In this document: one piece after another, positions 21,123 through 30,947 of the stretch
Layout of the letters: each line of letters starts with the position of its first letter
Position numbering within the stretch: the stretch's first letter is position 1
NCBI GenBank assembly: GCA_001767495.1
Contig: MELA01000146.1
Coordinates: 5,122-42,975, forward strand
Reading direction: 5' to 3'
DNA length: 37,854 bases
Source of the DNA: Acidobacteria bacterium RIFCSPLOWO2_12_FULL_65_11
GTDB taxonomy: Bacteria > Acidobacteriota > Vicinamibacteria > Vicinamibacterales > CAVVIG01
Notes under the pieces: generated by a model
Told to the model about the DNA's origin: nothing
Seen by the model: only the letters and a program-made list of their open reading frames with translations
Databases searched by the model: none
Program-made: the position numbers and the translations under genes

Positions 21123-22466
21123 ATGCCAGAAACTACCACGCCCGCAACCGCCTCCGGCTGGCGCTTGCCGTCCTCTGAAAACAGCCTCCCCGAAGTCCAC
21201 GGCTCCATCCCAGTGCCGGGTGGGGCGGGGTTCTGGCGCAAGATGCTGGCGTTTGCCGGCCCGGGCTATCTGGTGGCCGTCGGCTACATGGACCCGGGCA
21301 ACTGGGCCACCGACCTGGCCGGCGGCGCGCGCTACGGCTACACGCTGCTCTCGGTCATCATGCTCTCCAACCTGATGGCGATCCTGCTGCAGGCGCTCGC
21401 CGCCCGCCTCGGCATCGCGAGCGGCCGCGACCTGGCTCAGGCCTGCCGCGACAGCTACTCGAGGCCGACGACGATCGTGTTGTGGATCCTCTGCGAGATC
21501 GCCATCGCGGCGTGCGACCTGGCAGAAGTCATCGGGGCGGCCATCGCGCTCAACCTGCTGTTCGATCTGCCGCTCCTCTGGGGCGTCATCCTCACCGCCC
21601 TCGACGTCCTCATCGTGCTGTTCCTGCAGCACCGCGGCTTCCGCTACGTCGAGTCGCTCGTCGTCGGCTTGATCGTCCTGATTGCCGGTTCGTTTGCCGT
21701 CGAGCTGTGGCTGGCGCGCCCCGACGCGGCGGGCATCGCTTTCGGTTTCGTCCCGCAGACGAGCATCCTGCGCGATCCATCGATGCTGTATATCGCCATC
21801 GGCATCCTCGGCGCGACGGTGATGCCGCACAATCTGTACCTGCACTCGTCAATCGTGCAGACGCGCAGGTACGGCGACTCGCACGAGAGCAAGGCCGAAG
21901 CGATAAAGTTCGCGACCATCGACTCGAGCTTCGCGCTGATGTTCGCGCTCTTCATCAACGCCGCCATTCTCATCATGGCGTCGGCCGTCTTCCACGGCAC
22001 CGGCAACCAGGACGTGGCCGACATCGGGGATGCCTACCAGCTGCTCTCCCCGCTGCTCGGGACCACGCTCGCCAGCACGCTCTTCGCGGTGGCGCTGCTC
22101 TGCTCGGGCCAGAACGCGACGCTCACCGGCACGCTCGCCGGCCAGATCGTCATGGAAGGGTTCATCAACATCCGCCTGCGTCCGTGGCTCCGCCGTCTCC
22201 TCACCCGGCTCATCGCCATCATCCCGGCCATCATCGTCATCGCGCTGTACGGCGACGCCGGCACGGGCCCGCTCCTCATCCTCAGCCAGGTGGTGCTCAG
22301 CCTGCAGCTCCCCTTCGCGGTGTTTCCCCTCGTCATGTTCACGAGCGACCGTCATAAAATGGGTGCGTTCGTAACGCCGAAGTGGGTGCAGGCGCTGGCA
22401 TGGACGGTTGCGGTCGTCATCGCCCTGCTCAACGCCTGGCTGCTCTTCCAGACTTTCGCAGGTTGA
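21123..22466 (+). CDS. mntH: Nramp family divalent metal transporter (MntH-like)
   Basis: [40 protein letters not shown]. Confidence 0.92.
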   Translation: MPETTTPATASGWRLPSSENSLPEVHGSIPVPGGAGFWRKMLAFAGPGYLVAVGYMDPGNWATDLAGGARYGYTLLSVIMLSNLMAILLQALAARLGIASGRDLAQACRDSYSRPTTIVLWILCEIAIAACDLAEVIGAAIALNLLFDLPLLWGVILTALDVLIVLFLQHRGFRYVESLVVGLIVLIAGSFAVELWLARPDAAGIAFGFVPQTSILRDPSMLYIAIGILGATVMPHNLYLHSSIVQTRRYGDSHESKAEAIKFATIDSSFALMFALFINAAILIMASAVFHGTGNQDVADIGDAYQLLSPLLGTTLASTLFAVALLCSGQNATLTGTLAGQIVMEGFINIRLRPWLRRLLTRLIAIIPAIIVIALYGDAGTGPLLILSQVVLSLQLPFAVFPLVMFTSDRHKMGAFVTPKWVQALAWTVAVVIALLNAWLLFQTFAG

Positions 22467-22467
22467 C

Positions 22468-22890
22468 ATGTACAAGCGCATCCTGGTGGCCGTTGAGAAC
22501 TCGGCGGCCGACCGCACGATCGTCGCGCACGTCACCAAGCTCGCCACGCTGACGGGCGCCGAGCTCATCCTCGTCCACGTCGCGGACGGCTGGGTGGCGC
22601 GCCATTTCGACGACCTGAAGCTGCGCGAGTCGGAAGAAATGAAGACCGACCGCGCCTACCTTGAACAGCTCCGCGCGGAGCTCGCCGGCCAGGGGTTCAA
22701 GGTCGAAGCCCGCCTGGCGATGGGCGACCCGGCCACCGAGATCATCAAGGCCGCCGCGGATCAACAGGTCGATCTCATCGCGATGTCCACTCACGGTCAT
22801 CGCTTCATCTCAGACCTGCTGTACGGCGCCACGGCGGACCGCGTGCGCCATCTGGTCAAAGTGCCGGTGCTGTTGTTGAAAGCGCAATAG
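22468..22890 (+). CDS. Universal stress protein (UspA family)
   Basis: MYKRILVAVENSAADRTIV, ADQQVDLIAMSTHGHRFISDLLYGATADRVRHLVKVPVLLLKAQ; starts 1 nt after the Nramp stop. Confidence 0.9.
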   Translation: MYKRILVAVENSAADRTIVAHVTKLATLTGAELILVHVADGWVARHFDDLKLRESEEMKTDRAYLEQLRAELAGQGFKVEARLAMGDPATEIIKAAADQQVDLIAMSTHGHRFISDLLYGATADRVRHLVKVPVLLLKAQ

Positions 22891-22958
22891 GACAATACGC
22901 ATTGACTTCCACCTCCTAAATCGGTTCATATAGATGGCGTGATGTTGGTGTCAGGCGG

Positions 22959-23106
22959 CGGGTGCGTCTGCATGTGTACGAGGACCTTCAGGGTCCCCAT
23001 GCCATCGGTCTTGCCGTCCACCTGACGAACACCCGCGACGCCGTTACACGCGAGGCGGACAAGATCGAGAGCCCGGGACCTCAAGAGGTTTCGGGCTTTT
23101 TTGTTT
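22959..23106 (+). ncRNA. Candidate structured RNA (sRNA or leader) ending in a terminator
   Basis: Closing stem CGGGTGCGTC (22959-22968)/GACGAACACCCG (23024-23035); inner nested stem GCATG/CATGC and GGACC/GGTCC (22970-23002). Confidence 0.35.
23071..23106 (+). terminator. Rho-independent terminator
   Basis: gcccgggacctc-aa-gaggtttcgggc with two G-T wobbles, followed by ttttttgttttt. Confidence 0.8.
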
Positions 23107-23122
23107 TTGGAACGGCCTCGCC

Positions 23123-23205
23123 TGTAGTGTCCGCCTTTAGGCGAACTTCCAGGTCCGGCTGAAGCCGGACACTACAGCTCCGGACACTACAGCTCCGGAC
23201 ACTAC
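23123..23205. repeat. REP-like inverted pair followed by two 15-bp partial tandem units
   Basis: tgtagtgtccgcctttaggcgaac, aggtccggctgaagccggacactac, then (agctccggacactac)x2. Confidence 0.85.
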
Positions 23206-23224
23206 AGCTGAGGAACAGGAAATT

Positions 23225-24172
23225 ATGAGTATTGCGACCGACAAATTGAAGCTGGTGGCGCCCGCCGTCGATCGCCCCCTCGATCACCTGCGGCTGCTCG
23301 AGGCCGAGGCCATCCACATCATGCGCGAAGTGGTCGCCGAATTCGAGCGGCCGGTGATGCTCTACTCGATTGGCAAAGACTCCTCGTGCCTCCTGCGGCT
23401 CGCGCAGAAGGCCTTCTACCCGGCGCCCATCCCGTTTCCGCTGCTGCACGTGGACACGACGTACAAGTTCCGCGAGATGATCGAGTTCCGCGACGCCTAT
23501 ACCAAAGAAGTCGGCGTGCGTCTCATCGTCCACACCAACGACGAAGCGATTGCCGAGGGCGCGCAGCCTTTCCTGCTCGGGACGCAGCGGTGCTGCGGGC
23601 TGCTCAAGACCAAGTCGCTGCTCGACGCGCTGACCGCCGGCGGCTTCGACGCGGCGTTTGGCGGCGCCAGGCGAGACGAGGAACGGTCGCGGGCCAAGGA
23701 GCGGATCTTCTCGCTGCGCGACGCCAAGGGCCAGTGGGATCCGAAGCGCCAGCGGCCCGAGCTGTGGAACATCCTCAACGGCCGCCTCAGGCCGGGCGAG
23801 AGCATCCGTGTCTTCCCGCTCAGCAACTGGACCGAGCTCGACGTCTGGAACTACATCAACGTCGAGAAGATTCCGATCGTCCCGCTCTATTTCGCCAAAG
23901 AGCGCGAGGTGATCGTCCGCGGCCACTCGCTCCTCATGATCGAGCAACCGTTTGTGCCGATGATGCCTGGCGAGAAGCCGCAGATGGTCAAGTGCCGCAT
24001 GCGCTCGCTCGGCTGCTCGCCCTGCACGGGCGCGGTGCGCTCGAATGCCGACACGGTGCAAAAGATCATCGACGAGCTCATCGTCACGAAGCACTCGGAG
24101 CGCCAGCTCCGCGTGATCGATCACGACCAGGACGGCTCGATGGAAGTGAAAAAGCGCGAGGGATACTTCTGA
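23225..24172 (+). CDS. cysD: Sulfate adenylyltransferase subunit 2
   Basis: [73 protein letters not shown]. Confidence 0.96.
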   Translation: MSIATDKLKLVAPAVDRPLDHLRLLEAEAIHIMREVVAEFERPVMLYSIGKDSSCLLRLAQKAFYPAPIPFPLLHVDTTYKFREMIEFRDAYTKEVGVRLIVHTNDEAIAEGAQPFLLGTQRCCGLLKTKSLLDALTAGGFDAAFGGARRDEERSRAKERIFSLRDAKGQWDPKRQRPELWNILNGRLRPGESIRVFPLSNWTELDVWNYINVEKIPIVPLYFAKEREVIVRGHSLLMIEQPFVPMMPGEKPQMVKCRMRSLGCSPCTGAVRSNADTVQKIIDELIVTKHSERQLRVIDHDQDGSMEVKKREGYF

Positions 24173-25476
24173 TGTCCGGTCTGCTGCGCATCTGCACCGC
24201 CGGCAGCGTCGACGATGGGAAGAGCACGCTCATCGGGAGGCTGCTGCACGACTCGCGCGGGGTGTACGAGGACCAGGTGGCGTCGGTCAAGGCGGCGTCG
24301 AAGAACCGCCTGGCCGGCCCGATCGACTTTTCCCTGTTCACCGACGGACTCAAGGCCGAGCGGGAGCAGGGCATCACGATCGACGTCGCCTATCGGTACT
24401 TCGCCACCTCGCGGCGCAAGTTTATCCTGGCCGACACGCCGGGCCACGAACAGTACACCCGCAACATGGCCACCGGCGCCTCGACGGCCGACGTCGCCAT
24501 CCTGCTCGTCGACGCGAGAAACGGCGTCAAGACGCAGACGCGCCGCCACGCGCGGATCGCGCAGCTGCTCGGCATCAAAGACTTCGCGCTGGCGGTCAAC
24601 AAGATGGACCTGGTGGGCTTCGACGAGCAGGTATTCGACGACATCTGCGACGCCTTCCAGGAGATGGTGCCCGAGGCGCGCACCCACGCCATCCCGATGA
24701 GCGCGCTCGAGGGCGACAACGTCATCACGTCGAGCGACCGCACGCCCTGGTTCAAGGACGCGAGCCTCCTGCAGTATCTGGAGACGGTTCAGGTCGACCA
24801 CCAGGTCGCCGCCAAACCCTTCAGGTTCCCCGTGCAGCTCGTCATCCGACCGGACCAGGACTTTCGCGGGTACGCCGGCCAGATTCTCTCGGGCTCGATC
24901 CACGCCGGCGATGCGATCGCGGCGTGGCCCTCCGGCCGCACCGCCCACATCAAGCGCATCGTCACCTGGGACGGCGACATCGCCGCCGCGCGCGCGCCGA
25001 TGTCGGTGACGCTCGTGCTGGACGACGAGATCGACGTCAGCCGGGGCGACGTGATCACGGCCGGCGAACTGGGGTACGTCGGACGCCGGTTCGAGGCCGA
25101 CGTGGTGTGGATGGACGAGCGCCCGCTCGATCCGGCGCGCCCGTATCTGATGAAGCACGCGACGCGGACGGTGACGGCCGAGATCAACCGGCCGCTCCTG
25201 CTCAATCAGATCGAGACGGTCACCGTGTCGACGTCGCGGCCCATCGTGTTCGATCGCTACCGCGACATCCGGGCCACGGGCAGCTTCATCCTGATCGATC
25301 CGGCCACCAACTTCACCTCCGGCGCGGGTATGATTATCGACGCGCTGCGCGAGGATCGCGCGGCGGCGCACAAGCCGGGCGTCGCCGAGCGCCTGGCGAG
25401 CATCGCGCGCGGCGCCGGGTCGCACGCCGAGGCGGTCGAGGCCCTCGATCGCGCGCTCGAGGATTTACTTAAGTAG
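24172..25476 (+). CDS. cysN: Sulfate adenylyltransferase subunit 1 (GTPase)
   Basis: ATG overlaps the cysD TGA; GSVDDGKSTLIGRLLHDS, DTPGHEQYTRNMATGAS, NKMDLV. Confidence 0.95.
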   Translation: MSGLLRICTAGSVDDGKSTLIGRLLHDSRGVYEDQVASVKAASKNRLAGPIDFSLFTDGLKAEREQGITIDVAYRYFATSRRKFILADTPGHEQYTRNMATGASTADVAILLVDARNGVKTQTRRHARIAQLLGIKDFALAVNKMDLVGFDEQVFDDICDAFQEMVPEARTHAIPMSALEGDNVITSSDRTPWFKDASLLQYLETVQVDHQVAAKPFRFPVQLVIRPDQDFRGYAGQILSGSIHAGDAIAAWPSGRTAHIKRIVTWDGDIAAARAPMSVTLVLDDEIDVSRGDVITAGELGYVGRRFEADVVWMDERPLDPARPYLMKHATRTVTAEINRPLLLNQIETVTVSTSRPIVFDRYRDIRATGSFILIDPATNFTSGAGMIIDALREDRAAAHKPGVAERLASIARGAGSHAEAVEALDRALEDLLK

Positions 25477-25495
25477 TGTCCGGCTTCAGCCGGAC
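25473..25495 (+). repeat. REP-like palindrome overlapping the cysN stop codon
   Basis: gtagtgtccggcttcagccggac; TAG at 25474-25476 is the cysN stop. Confidence 0.9.
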
Positions 25496-25508
25496 GTCCG
25501 CGCACCGT

Positions 25509-26171
25509 ATGACGAATTCCGCTGTCGAGATGAACGCGAAGGACGCGGGCGCGCTGATTGGCGAGACGCTCGCCGAGGCGAAGACGCCGTGCGTCACCTC
25601 GAGCTTTCAGGCCGAGGACGTCGTGCTGGTCCACCTGCTCGTGTCGGCCAGGCCAGACATCCCGGTGTTGTTCCTCGACACGTTCCATCACTTCGCGCAG
25701 ACGCTCGCGTATCGCGACGAGATGGCGGCGCGCTGGAAGCTGAACCTGGTCAATCTGCGTGCACCCGAGCCGTCAGTCGGCCTGTGGCAGAAGAGCACCG
25801 ACGACTGCTGCGCGCGTCACAAGGTGGGACCGCTTTTTGGCGCGCTCGAAGCGTACGACACGTGGTTCACCGGCCTGCGGCGCGAGCAGTCACCCTCGCG
25901 CGCCAACCTGCAGTACGTCGAGCCGTTTAATCTCAAGTCGGGCAAGGTCCTGCGCAAGGTGAGTCCGCTCGCGATGTGGACGACGAAAGACGTGTGGCAG
26001 TACGCCAAGGCCTACGACATACCACTCTTGCCGCTCTACGAGCTCGGCTACTCGAGCATCGGCTGCGAGCCCTGCACCTCGCTGCCGCTCGACCCGTCCG
26101 ATCCGCGCTCGGGACGCTGGGCCGGCCAAAAGCTCGAGTGCGGGATTCACATACAGCCCACGAAGGCCTGA
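25509..26171 (+). CDS. cysH: Phosphoadenylyl/adenylyl-sulfate reductase, probably APS-type
   Basis: SSFQAEDVVLVHLL, CCARHKVGPL and GCEPCT (CC...CxxC, Fe-S APS reductase type), ECGIH near the C-terminus. ATG 25509 preferred over GTG 25476 inside the repeat. Confidence 0.92.
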   Translation: MTNSAVEMNAKDAGALIGETLAEAKTPCVTSSFQAEDVVLVHLLVSARPDIPVLFLDTFHHFAQTLAYRDEMAARWKLNLVNLRAPEPSVGLWQKSTDDCCARHKVGPLFGALEAYDTWFTGLRREQSPSRANLQYVEPFNLKSGKVLRKVSPLAMWTTKDVWQYAKAYDIPLLPLYELGYSSIGCEPCTSLPLDPSDPRSGRWAGQKLECGIHIQPTKA

Positions 26172-26211
26172 CGGATCCGCGCTGTTCTCAGACCTCGGGC
26201 GACTGTTGCCA

Positions 26212-27276
26212 TTACTTCGCGCGGCCTTTCAAGCCCTGGGCGATCGTTGGGATCTTGTAAATCGTCTTCGCGTTGTTTCTATAACCCGGCGCGAGAGCAA
26301 ATTCCCCGCCATTCGGGGCGACGGCGCCAGAACCGACGACGTAGAGCGTCTTTTTGTCGGGCCCGGAAAAGGCGACGGTAATCACGCTCCGCGGCGTCGG
26401 AATAGTGCCCAAGTGTTTCCCTTCGGGGCTCATCACTTGAACGCCACCACTGGCTGTGACGTAGATACGGCCGACCGAGTCCACGGTCATGCCGTCGCCA
26501 CCACCGCCTTCGAACTTTACGAAGTCCCGGCGGTTGGTGGGCGTCCCATCGGGCTGAATATCGAACCGAATAAGTCCCCCCATATTGGTCATGTAGAGCG
26601 TCTTCTCATCGGGACTCAGCATGATCCCGTTCGAGCCGGCATTCTCTCCAACACTCACAGGCTTGCCGCCGGGTTGAAGGTAGAAGGTCATTCCGCCCCC
26701 GTTGAAATAGACGGTGCCGTTCCTGCTGACGGTGAGATCGTTGAGTCGTAGCGCCGGCGAGCCGTTGATATTTTCTGCCAGAACCTTCCGATCCTTCTCA
26801 GGGTAAATGATGGCCACTTTCGTTGGCTCCGTACACGGCAGAGGGGCCCGACCCGGATCCGTACATGTTCTCTGTACCCCGATGATTCGGCCCTCGGCGT
26901 CGATGGCGATGGCGCCTGTCCCATGCGTGTCCTTCACATAGACGGAATCCCAGTCGTTTCTGTCAAGCTTGCGAATGATGCTGGGCTGTTCCTGGGCGAA
27001 CAACAGTCCGCCATCGGATGTCCCCACGATACCGTCGGCATTATCGGCTCCCTGCCAGACCAGTCGCCACGTCGCGCCTGCCGCGATGACCCCGGGAATT
27101 CCCGTCACCGTCACTTCCTTCGCCTGAGACGGCTGAGGCGGCGGCGCTGGCTCTTGTGCGGCACCTCGGCCGCCCCGGGCACCCGCTGGCTGCTGTTGCT
27201 GTGGGGCTGCCTGAACCAAGACCAGAGACGCTGCCAGAAGACACCATATGGTCATCACCATCGTTTTCAATTTCAT
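26212..27276 (-). CDS. SMP-30/gluconolactonase-like beta-propeller, exported
   Basis: ATG preceded by ggagg on the reverse strand; signal peptide MKLKTMVMTIWCLLAASLVLVQA; NGIMLSPDEKTLYMTNMGGLIRFD, GGGGDGMTVDSVGRIYVTASGGVQVMSPEGKHLGTI. Confidence 0.88.
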   Translation of the reverse strand: MKLKTMVMTIWCLLAASLVLVQAAPQQQQPAGARGGRGAAQEPAPPPQPSQAKEVTVTGIPGVIAAGATWRLVWQGADNADGIVGTSDGGLLFAQEQPSIIRKLDRNDWDSVYVKDTHGTGAIAIDAEGRIIGVQRTCTDPGRAPLPCTEPTKVAIIYPEKDRKVLAENINGSPALRLNDLTVSRNGTVYFNGGGMTFYLQPGGKPVSVGENAGSNGIMLSPDEKTLYMTNMGGLIRFDIQPDGTPTNRRDFVKFEGGGGDGMTVDSVGRIYVTASGGVQVMSPEGKHLGTIPTPRSVITVAFSGPDKKTLYVVGSGAVAPNGGEFALAPGYRNNAKTIYKIPTIAQGLKGRAK

Positions 27277-27336
27277 AGATCCTCCAGTGGGCTCTCGGCC
27301 AACGCCAAAACCCAAAGCGCGTGTCGGCGGGCCAGT

Positions 27337-27927
27337 TCAGGGCTCGACGCCGGCCTCCATCTCGCCGTCCCAGCGCGCGGTAGACGCCACGTGGATCCCC
27401 ACCTGATCGAGCAGGCGCGCCGCCGACCACGTGACGATGTCGTCCACGGTCTGGGGACGGGTGTAGTAAGCGGGCATGGGCGGGCAGATCACCGCGCCCA
27501 TCCGCGACAGCTTGAGCATGTTCTCGAGATGGATGTCGCTCAAGGGCGCTTCGCGGACGGCGAGCACGAGCTTGCGACGCTCTTTGAGGATGACGTCGGC
27601 CGCGCGGTGGATGAGCGTGTCGCCGAAGCCGTGGGCGATGGCCGCCAGCGTGCGCATGCTGCACGGCACGACGATCATGCCGTCGGTCAGAAACGATCCG
27701 CTCGCGATCGCCGCGCCCTGGTCGGTCGGCGCGTAGACGCACGTCGCCAGCCGCTGCACATCCTCGGGCGCAAACGACGTTTCGTGGACGAGGGTCCGCG
27801 CCGCCCACTTGCTCATCACCAGGTGCGTCTCGACGTCGGTCTCCTGCAGCATTTGCAGGAGCCGCACGCCGATGAGGGTGCCGGTGGCGCCGGTCATCGC
27901 GACAATCAGCCGCCGAGGTGCCTCCAT
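27337..27927 (-). CDS. ubiX: UbiX family flavin prenyltransferase
   Basis: RRLIVAMTGATGTLIGVRLLQML, GMIVVPCSMRTLAAIAHG, RRKLVLAVREAPLSDIHLENMLKLSRMGAVICPPMPAYY. Confidence 0.92.
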   Translation of the reverse strand: MEAPRRLIVAMTGATGTLIGVRLLQMLQETDVETHLVMSKWAARTLVHETSFAPEDVQRLATCVYAPTDQGAAIASGSFLTDGMIVVPCSMRTLAAIAHGFGDTLIHRAADVILKERRKLVLAVREAPLSDIHLENMLKLSRMGAVICPPMPAYYTRPQTVDDIVTWSAARLLDQVGIHVASTARWDGEMEAGVEP

Positions 27928-28074
27928 CGCTGGCCATCCTACCATCGCCCCGCGCGAGGGGTGGGAAAAGGGCGCCACCCGGGTGGCCCAGGAATATGCT
28001 GGATTGGGACAATCGCTGGATCCGGCACACCATTCCCAGATGGTATAGTCTCAAGGATTTCGGGGAGGAACCCT

Positions 28075-28968
28075 ATGAAGGCCAGCTTGCTCCGCACCAC
28101 GTTGACGGCAGTCATTATCGCCCTTGGAGCCCCGCCGGCGTTCGCGCAGGTCGACATCAGCGGCGACTGGGCCTCGCGGAACCACGAGGACCAGCCCCAC
28201 CGCGGGCCGGGCGCCGAGTTGGGTGACTACACGGGGCTGCCGATTAACGAAGCCGCCCGCCAGAAGGCGACGCACTGGGACGCGTCGATCCTCTCGTTGC
28301 CGGAGCGGATGGCACAGCCGCATCCGGGCGCGTACTTCATGAGGGGCCCCGGGCCCAACCTGCGCATCACCAAGCGCATCGACCCGGTCAGCCAGGTGCT
28401 CGTCGCCTACACGATTGAGGCCCCCTTCGGGCGAGCCGACCGGATTATCTGGATGGATGGCCGGCCCCGTCCCTCGGAGCACGCCGAGCACACGTGGCAG
28501 GGCTTTTCCACCGGCAAGGTGGACGGCAACCGGCTCACGATCACGACGACGCACTTGAAGTACGGCGTGATTCAAAGGAACGGCGTGCCCGCCAGCCCCA
28601 AGGCGACCCTGACGGAGCACTTCCTGCGCCACGGCGACGAGCTCACGCTCGCGGTCATCGTGCACGACCCGGTCTACCTCGATGAGCCCTTCATCCGGAC
28701 GAGCAGCTGGGTGCGATCGTCGAACGTCAACCCCGACCAGCGCTGGGTCTTCGAGGTCGTCGACGAGATCGCGGGCCACAGGCCCGGCTACGTCCCGCAC
28801 TACCCCTTCGGCACCAAGCAGGAGGAGTTCGGGCAGAAGCACGGCCTGCCGTTCGAGGCGACGCAGGGCGGCAAGGCCACCATCTACCCGGAGTACGAGC
28901 TCAAGCTTCGCGAGCTGCTGCGGCAGATGGCGACGCCGCGGCCGGCGGCGCCGGCACCTTCACGATAG
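28075..28968 (+). CDS. Exported protein of unknown function, paralogue-like to 30109..30933
   Basis: SD ggggagg; signal peptide; ISGDWASRNHED, GVIQRNGVPASPKATLTEHF...DPVYLDEPF. Confidence 0.75.
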   Translation: MKASLLRTTLTAVIIALGAPPAFAQVDISGDWASRNHEDQPHRGPGAELGDYTGLPINEAARQKATHWDASILSLPERMAQPHPGAYFMRGPGPNLRITKRIDPVSQVLVAYTIEAPFGRADRIIWMDGRPRPSEHAEHTWQGFSTGKVDGNRLTITTTHLKYGVIQRNGVPASPKATLTEHFLRHGDELTLAVIVHDPVYLDEPFIRTSSWVRSSNVNPDQRWVFEVVDEIAGHRPGYVPHYPFGTKQEEFGQKHGLPFEATQGGKATIYPEYELKLRELLRQMATPRPAAPAPSR

Positions 28969-28987
28969 AGCGCCTGGAGGCCATGCT

Positions 28988-30112
28988 ATGAGCGCGACGC
29001 TTCGATTGCCCCGACGGGGATCGTTCGGGCTCCGTCTTCTCTTCCTCATCATCCTCCCAGGGGTCGCGCTGCTGTCGATGCCGGTGGCGTTCGGCCAGCA
29101 GCACGTCAGCACGATCAGCCTCGAGCCGGGCGAAACGCTCGTCGTCGACGGCATCGAAGTGTTGCCGGTCCAGGGGAAGATCTACATGCTGGTCGGCGGG
29201 GGCGCCAACGTCACCGTGCAGATCGGCGAGGAAGGCGTCGTGGTGGTGGATACGGGCGCGGCGGGCCAGAGCAAGCGGATTATCACGGCTATCCGCCGCC
29301 TGACCAACAAACCGATCCGGACGATCGTCAACACCAGCGCCGATCCGGATCACGTCGCCGGCAACGCCGCCTTTGTCGAAGCCGCGGGTGGGCCCCGAGG
29401 ACCCGGCACCGCCACTCCGCTCGGCCCGAACGCCGGAGCGGAAATGATCTCGACCGAAGAGGCGTACAACCGGATGCTCAACGGCGGCCCGGGGCGCCCC
29501 GAGATGCTCGGCGACGCCCTGCCGCGCTCGACGTTCTTCACGCCGCGGAAGGATATCTACTCCAACGGCGAGGGGATCGCGCTGCTCTTCCAACCGAGAG
29601 CCCACACCGACGGCGATCTCCTGGTGCACTTCCGCGGATCGGACGTGGTCGCCGCCGGCGACGTGTTCAACACGACCAGCTACCCGGCGATCGACACGGC
29701 GCAGCGCGGGAGCATCAACGGCGTCATCGCCGCGCTGAACACGCTCATCGAGGTGACGATTCCCGAGCGGAACCAGATGGGCGGGACGCGCGTGATTCCA
29801 GGCCACGGGCGCATCAGCAACGAAGCCGACCTGGTCGACTACCGCGACATGCTCACGATCATTCGCGATCGCATCCGCGACGCGGTGGGCAAGGGGATGA
29901 CGCTCGAGCAGGTGAAGGCGGCCCGGTTCTCTCTTGAGTACGACGGCCTCTACGGCGCCACGACCGGCCCGTGGACGACGGACATGTTCACCGAGGCGAT
30001 CTTCCGCGAAATGACCGCCTTGCGGCCGGCGCCGCCTCAGCGCGGGGCCACGCCTCAACGCGGAACGACACCTCAGCGAGGGACCACACCTCAGAGGGGA
30101 GCGACACGATGA
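28988..30112 (+). CDS. Exported MBL-fold metallohydrolase-like protein with non-canonical metal motif
   Basis: Signal peptide; VDTGAAGQSKRIITAIRRLTNKPIRTIVNTSADPDHVAGNAAF; RAHTDGDLLVHF, AAGDVFN, IPGHGR; C-terminal (PQRG[AT]T)x4. Confidence 0.85.
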   Translation: MSATLRLPRRGSFGLRLLFLIILPGVALLSMPVAFGQQHVSTISLEPGETLVVDGIEVLPVQGKIYMLVGGGANVTVQIGEEGVVVVDTGAAGQSKRIITAIRRLTNKPIRTIVNTSADPDHVAGNAAFVEAAGGPRGPGTATPLGPNAGAEMISTEEAYNRMLNGGPGRPEMLGDALPRSTFFTPRKDIYSNGEGIALLFQPRAHTDGDLLVHFRGSDVVAAGDVFNTTSYPAIDTAQRGSINGVIAALNTLIEVTIPERNQMGGTRVIPGHGRISNEADLVDYRDMLTIIRDRIRDAVGKGMTLEQVKAARFSLEYDGLYGATTGPWTTDMFTEAIFREMTALRPAPPQRGATPQRGTTPQRGTTPQRGATR

Positions 30113-30933
30113 ACCGCACACGTGCTCTCACCGGAGCGGTGCTCGTCGCGGGCGTCCTCGGTGCCGTCACATCGGCCGCGCCCCAGGCGCCCCAGGCACC
30201 GGCGGGCCGCGGTCAGGCGCCGGCGGCGACGCCGCGCTCGGTGGCGCCGACCGATTTCACGGGAAACTGGGTGAGCGTCATCACCGAGGACTGGCGCTTC
30301 CGCATGGTCGCGCCCCCCGTCGGCGACGTCGGCAGCGTGCCCGTGAGCAACGAGGGCCGCATGACGACTCAGTCGTTCGATCCGGCTCGTGACGTCGCAG
30401 CCGGCGAACAGTGCAAGGCGTACGGCGCGGCCGGCATCATGCGCATGCCGACGCGGCTCCGCATCTCCTGGGAAAACGACACGACGCTGAAGGTGGAGAC
30501 CGACGCGGGCACACAAGTGCGCCTCTTTCAGTTCGGCAATGTGCCCGCCCCCGCGGGCGGGCCGCAGTGGCAAGGCCACTCGGTGGCGCGGTGGGAAACC
30601 ATGGCCGAGGGCCAGGGCCAGCCGGGCGGCGGCGGCGGCCGCGGTGGCGCGCCGGCCTTGAGCGGCGCCCTGCGCGTGGTGACCACGAACCTTCGCCCAG
30701 CGTACCTGCAGCGGAACGGCGTCCCCTATAGCAGCCGGACCGTTCTGACCGAATCCTTCGATGTCGTCAGCGACAACGCCGATCGGTGGCTCATCCTGAC
30801 CACGGCGGTGACCGATCCGGTGAACCTGGCGCAGCCGTACACGACGACCACGCACTTCAAGAAGGAACCCGACGGCTCGAAGTGGAGCCCTCGGCCGTGC
30901 GAGGTCAGCCAGCCCATCAGGGGCCGCGGCTGA
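30109..30933 (+). CDS. Exported protein of unknown function
   Basis: ATGA overlap with the MBL gene; signal peptide; FTGNWVSVITEDWRFRM, AYLQRNGVPYSSRTVLTESF...DPVNLAQPY. Confidence 0.75.
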   Translation: MNRTRALTGAVLVAGVLGAVTSAAPQAPQAPAGRGQAPAATPRSVAPTDFTGNWVSVITEDWRFRMVAPPVGDVGSVPVSNEGRMTTQSFDPARDVAAGEQCKAYGAAGIMRMPTRLRISWENDTTLKVETDAGTQVRLFQFGNVPAPAGGPQWQGHSVARWETMAEGQGQPGGGGGRGGAPALSGALRVVTTNLRPAYLQRNGVPYSSRTVLTESFDVVSDNADRWLILTTAVTDPVNLAQPYTTTTHFKKEPDGSKWSPRPCEVSQPIRGRG

Positions 30934-30947
30934 TTCCATTCTGACTG

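Noticed and set aside
23176-23205. Short direct repeats as a mini CRISPR or satellite
   Set aside because: The 15-bp units are truncated copies of the REP-like element (ccggacactac), not spacer-separated repeats.
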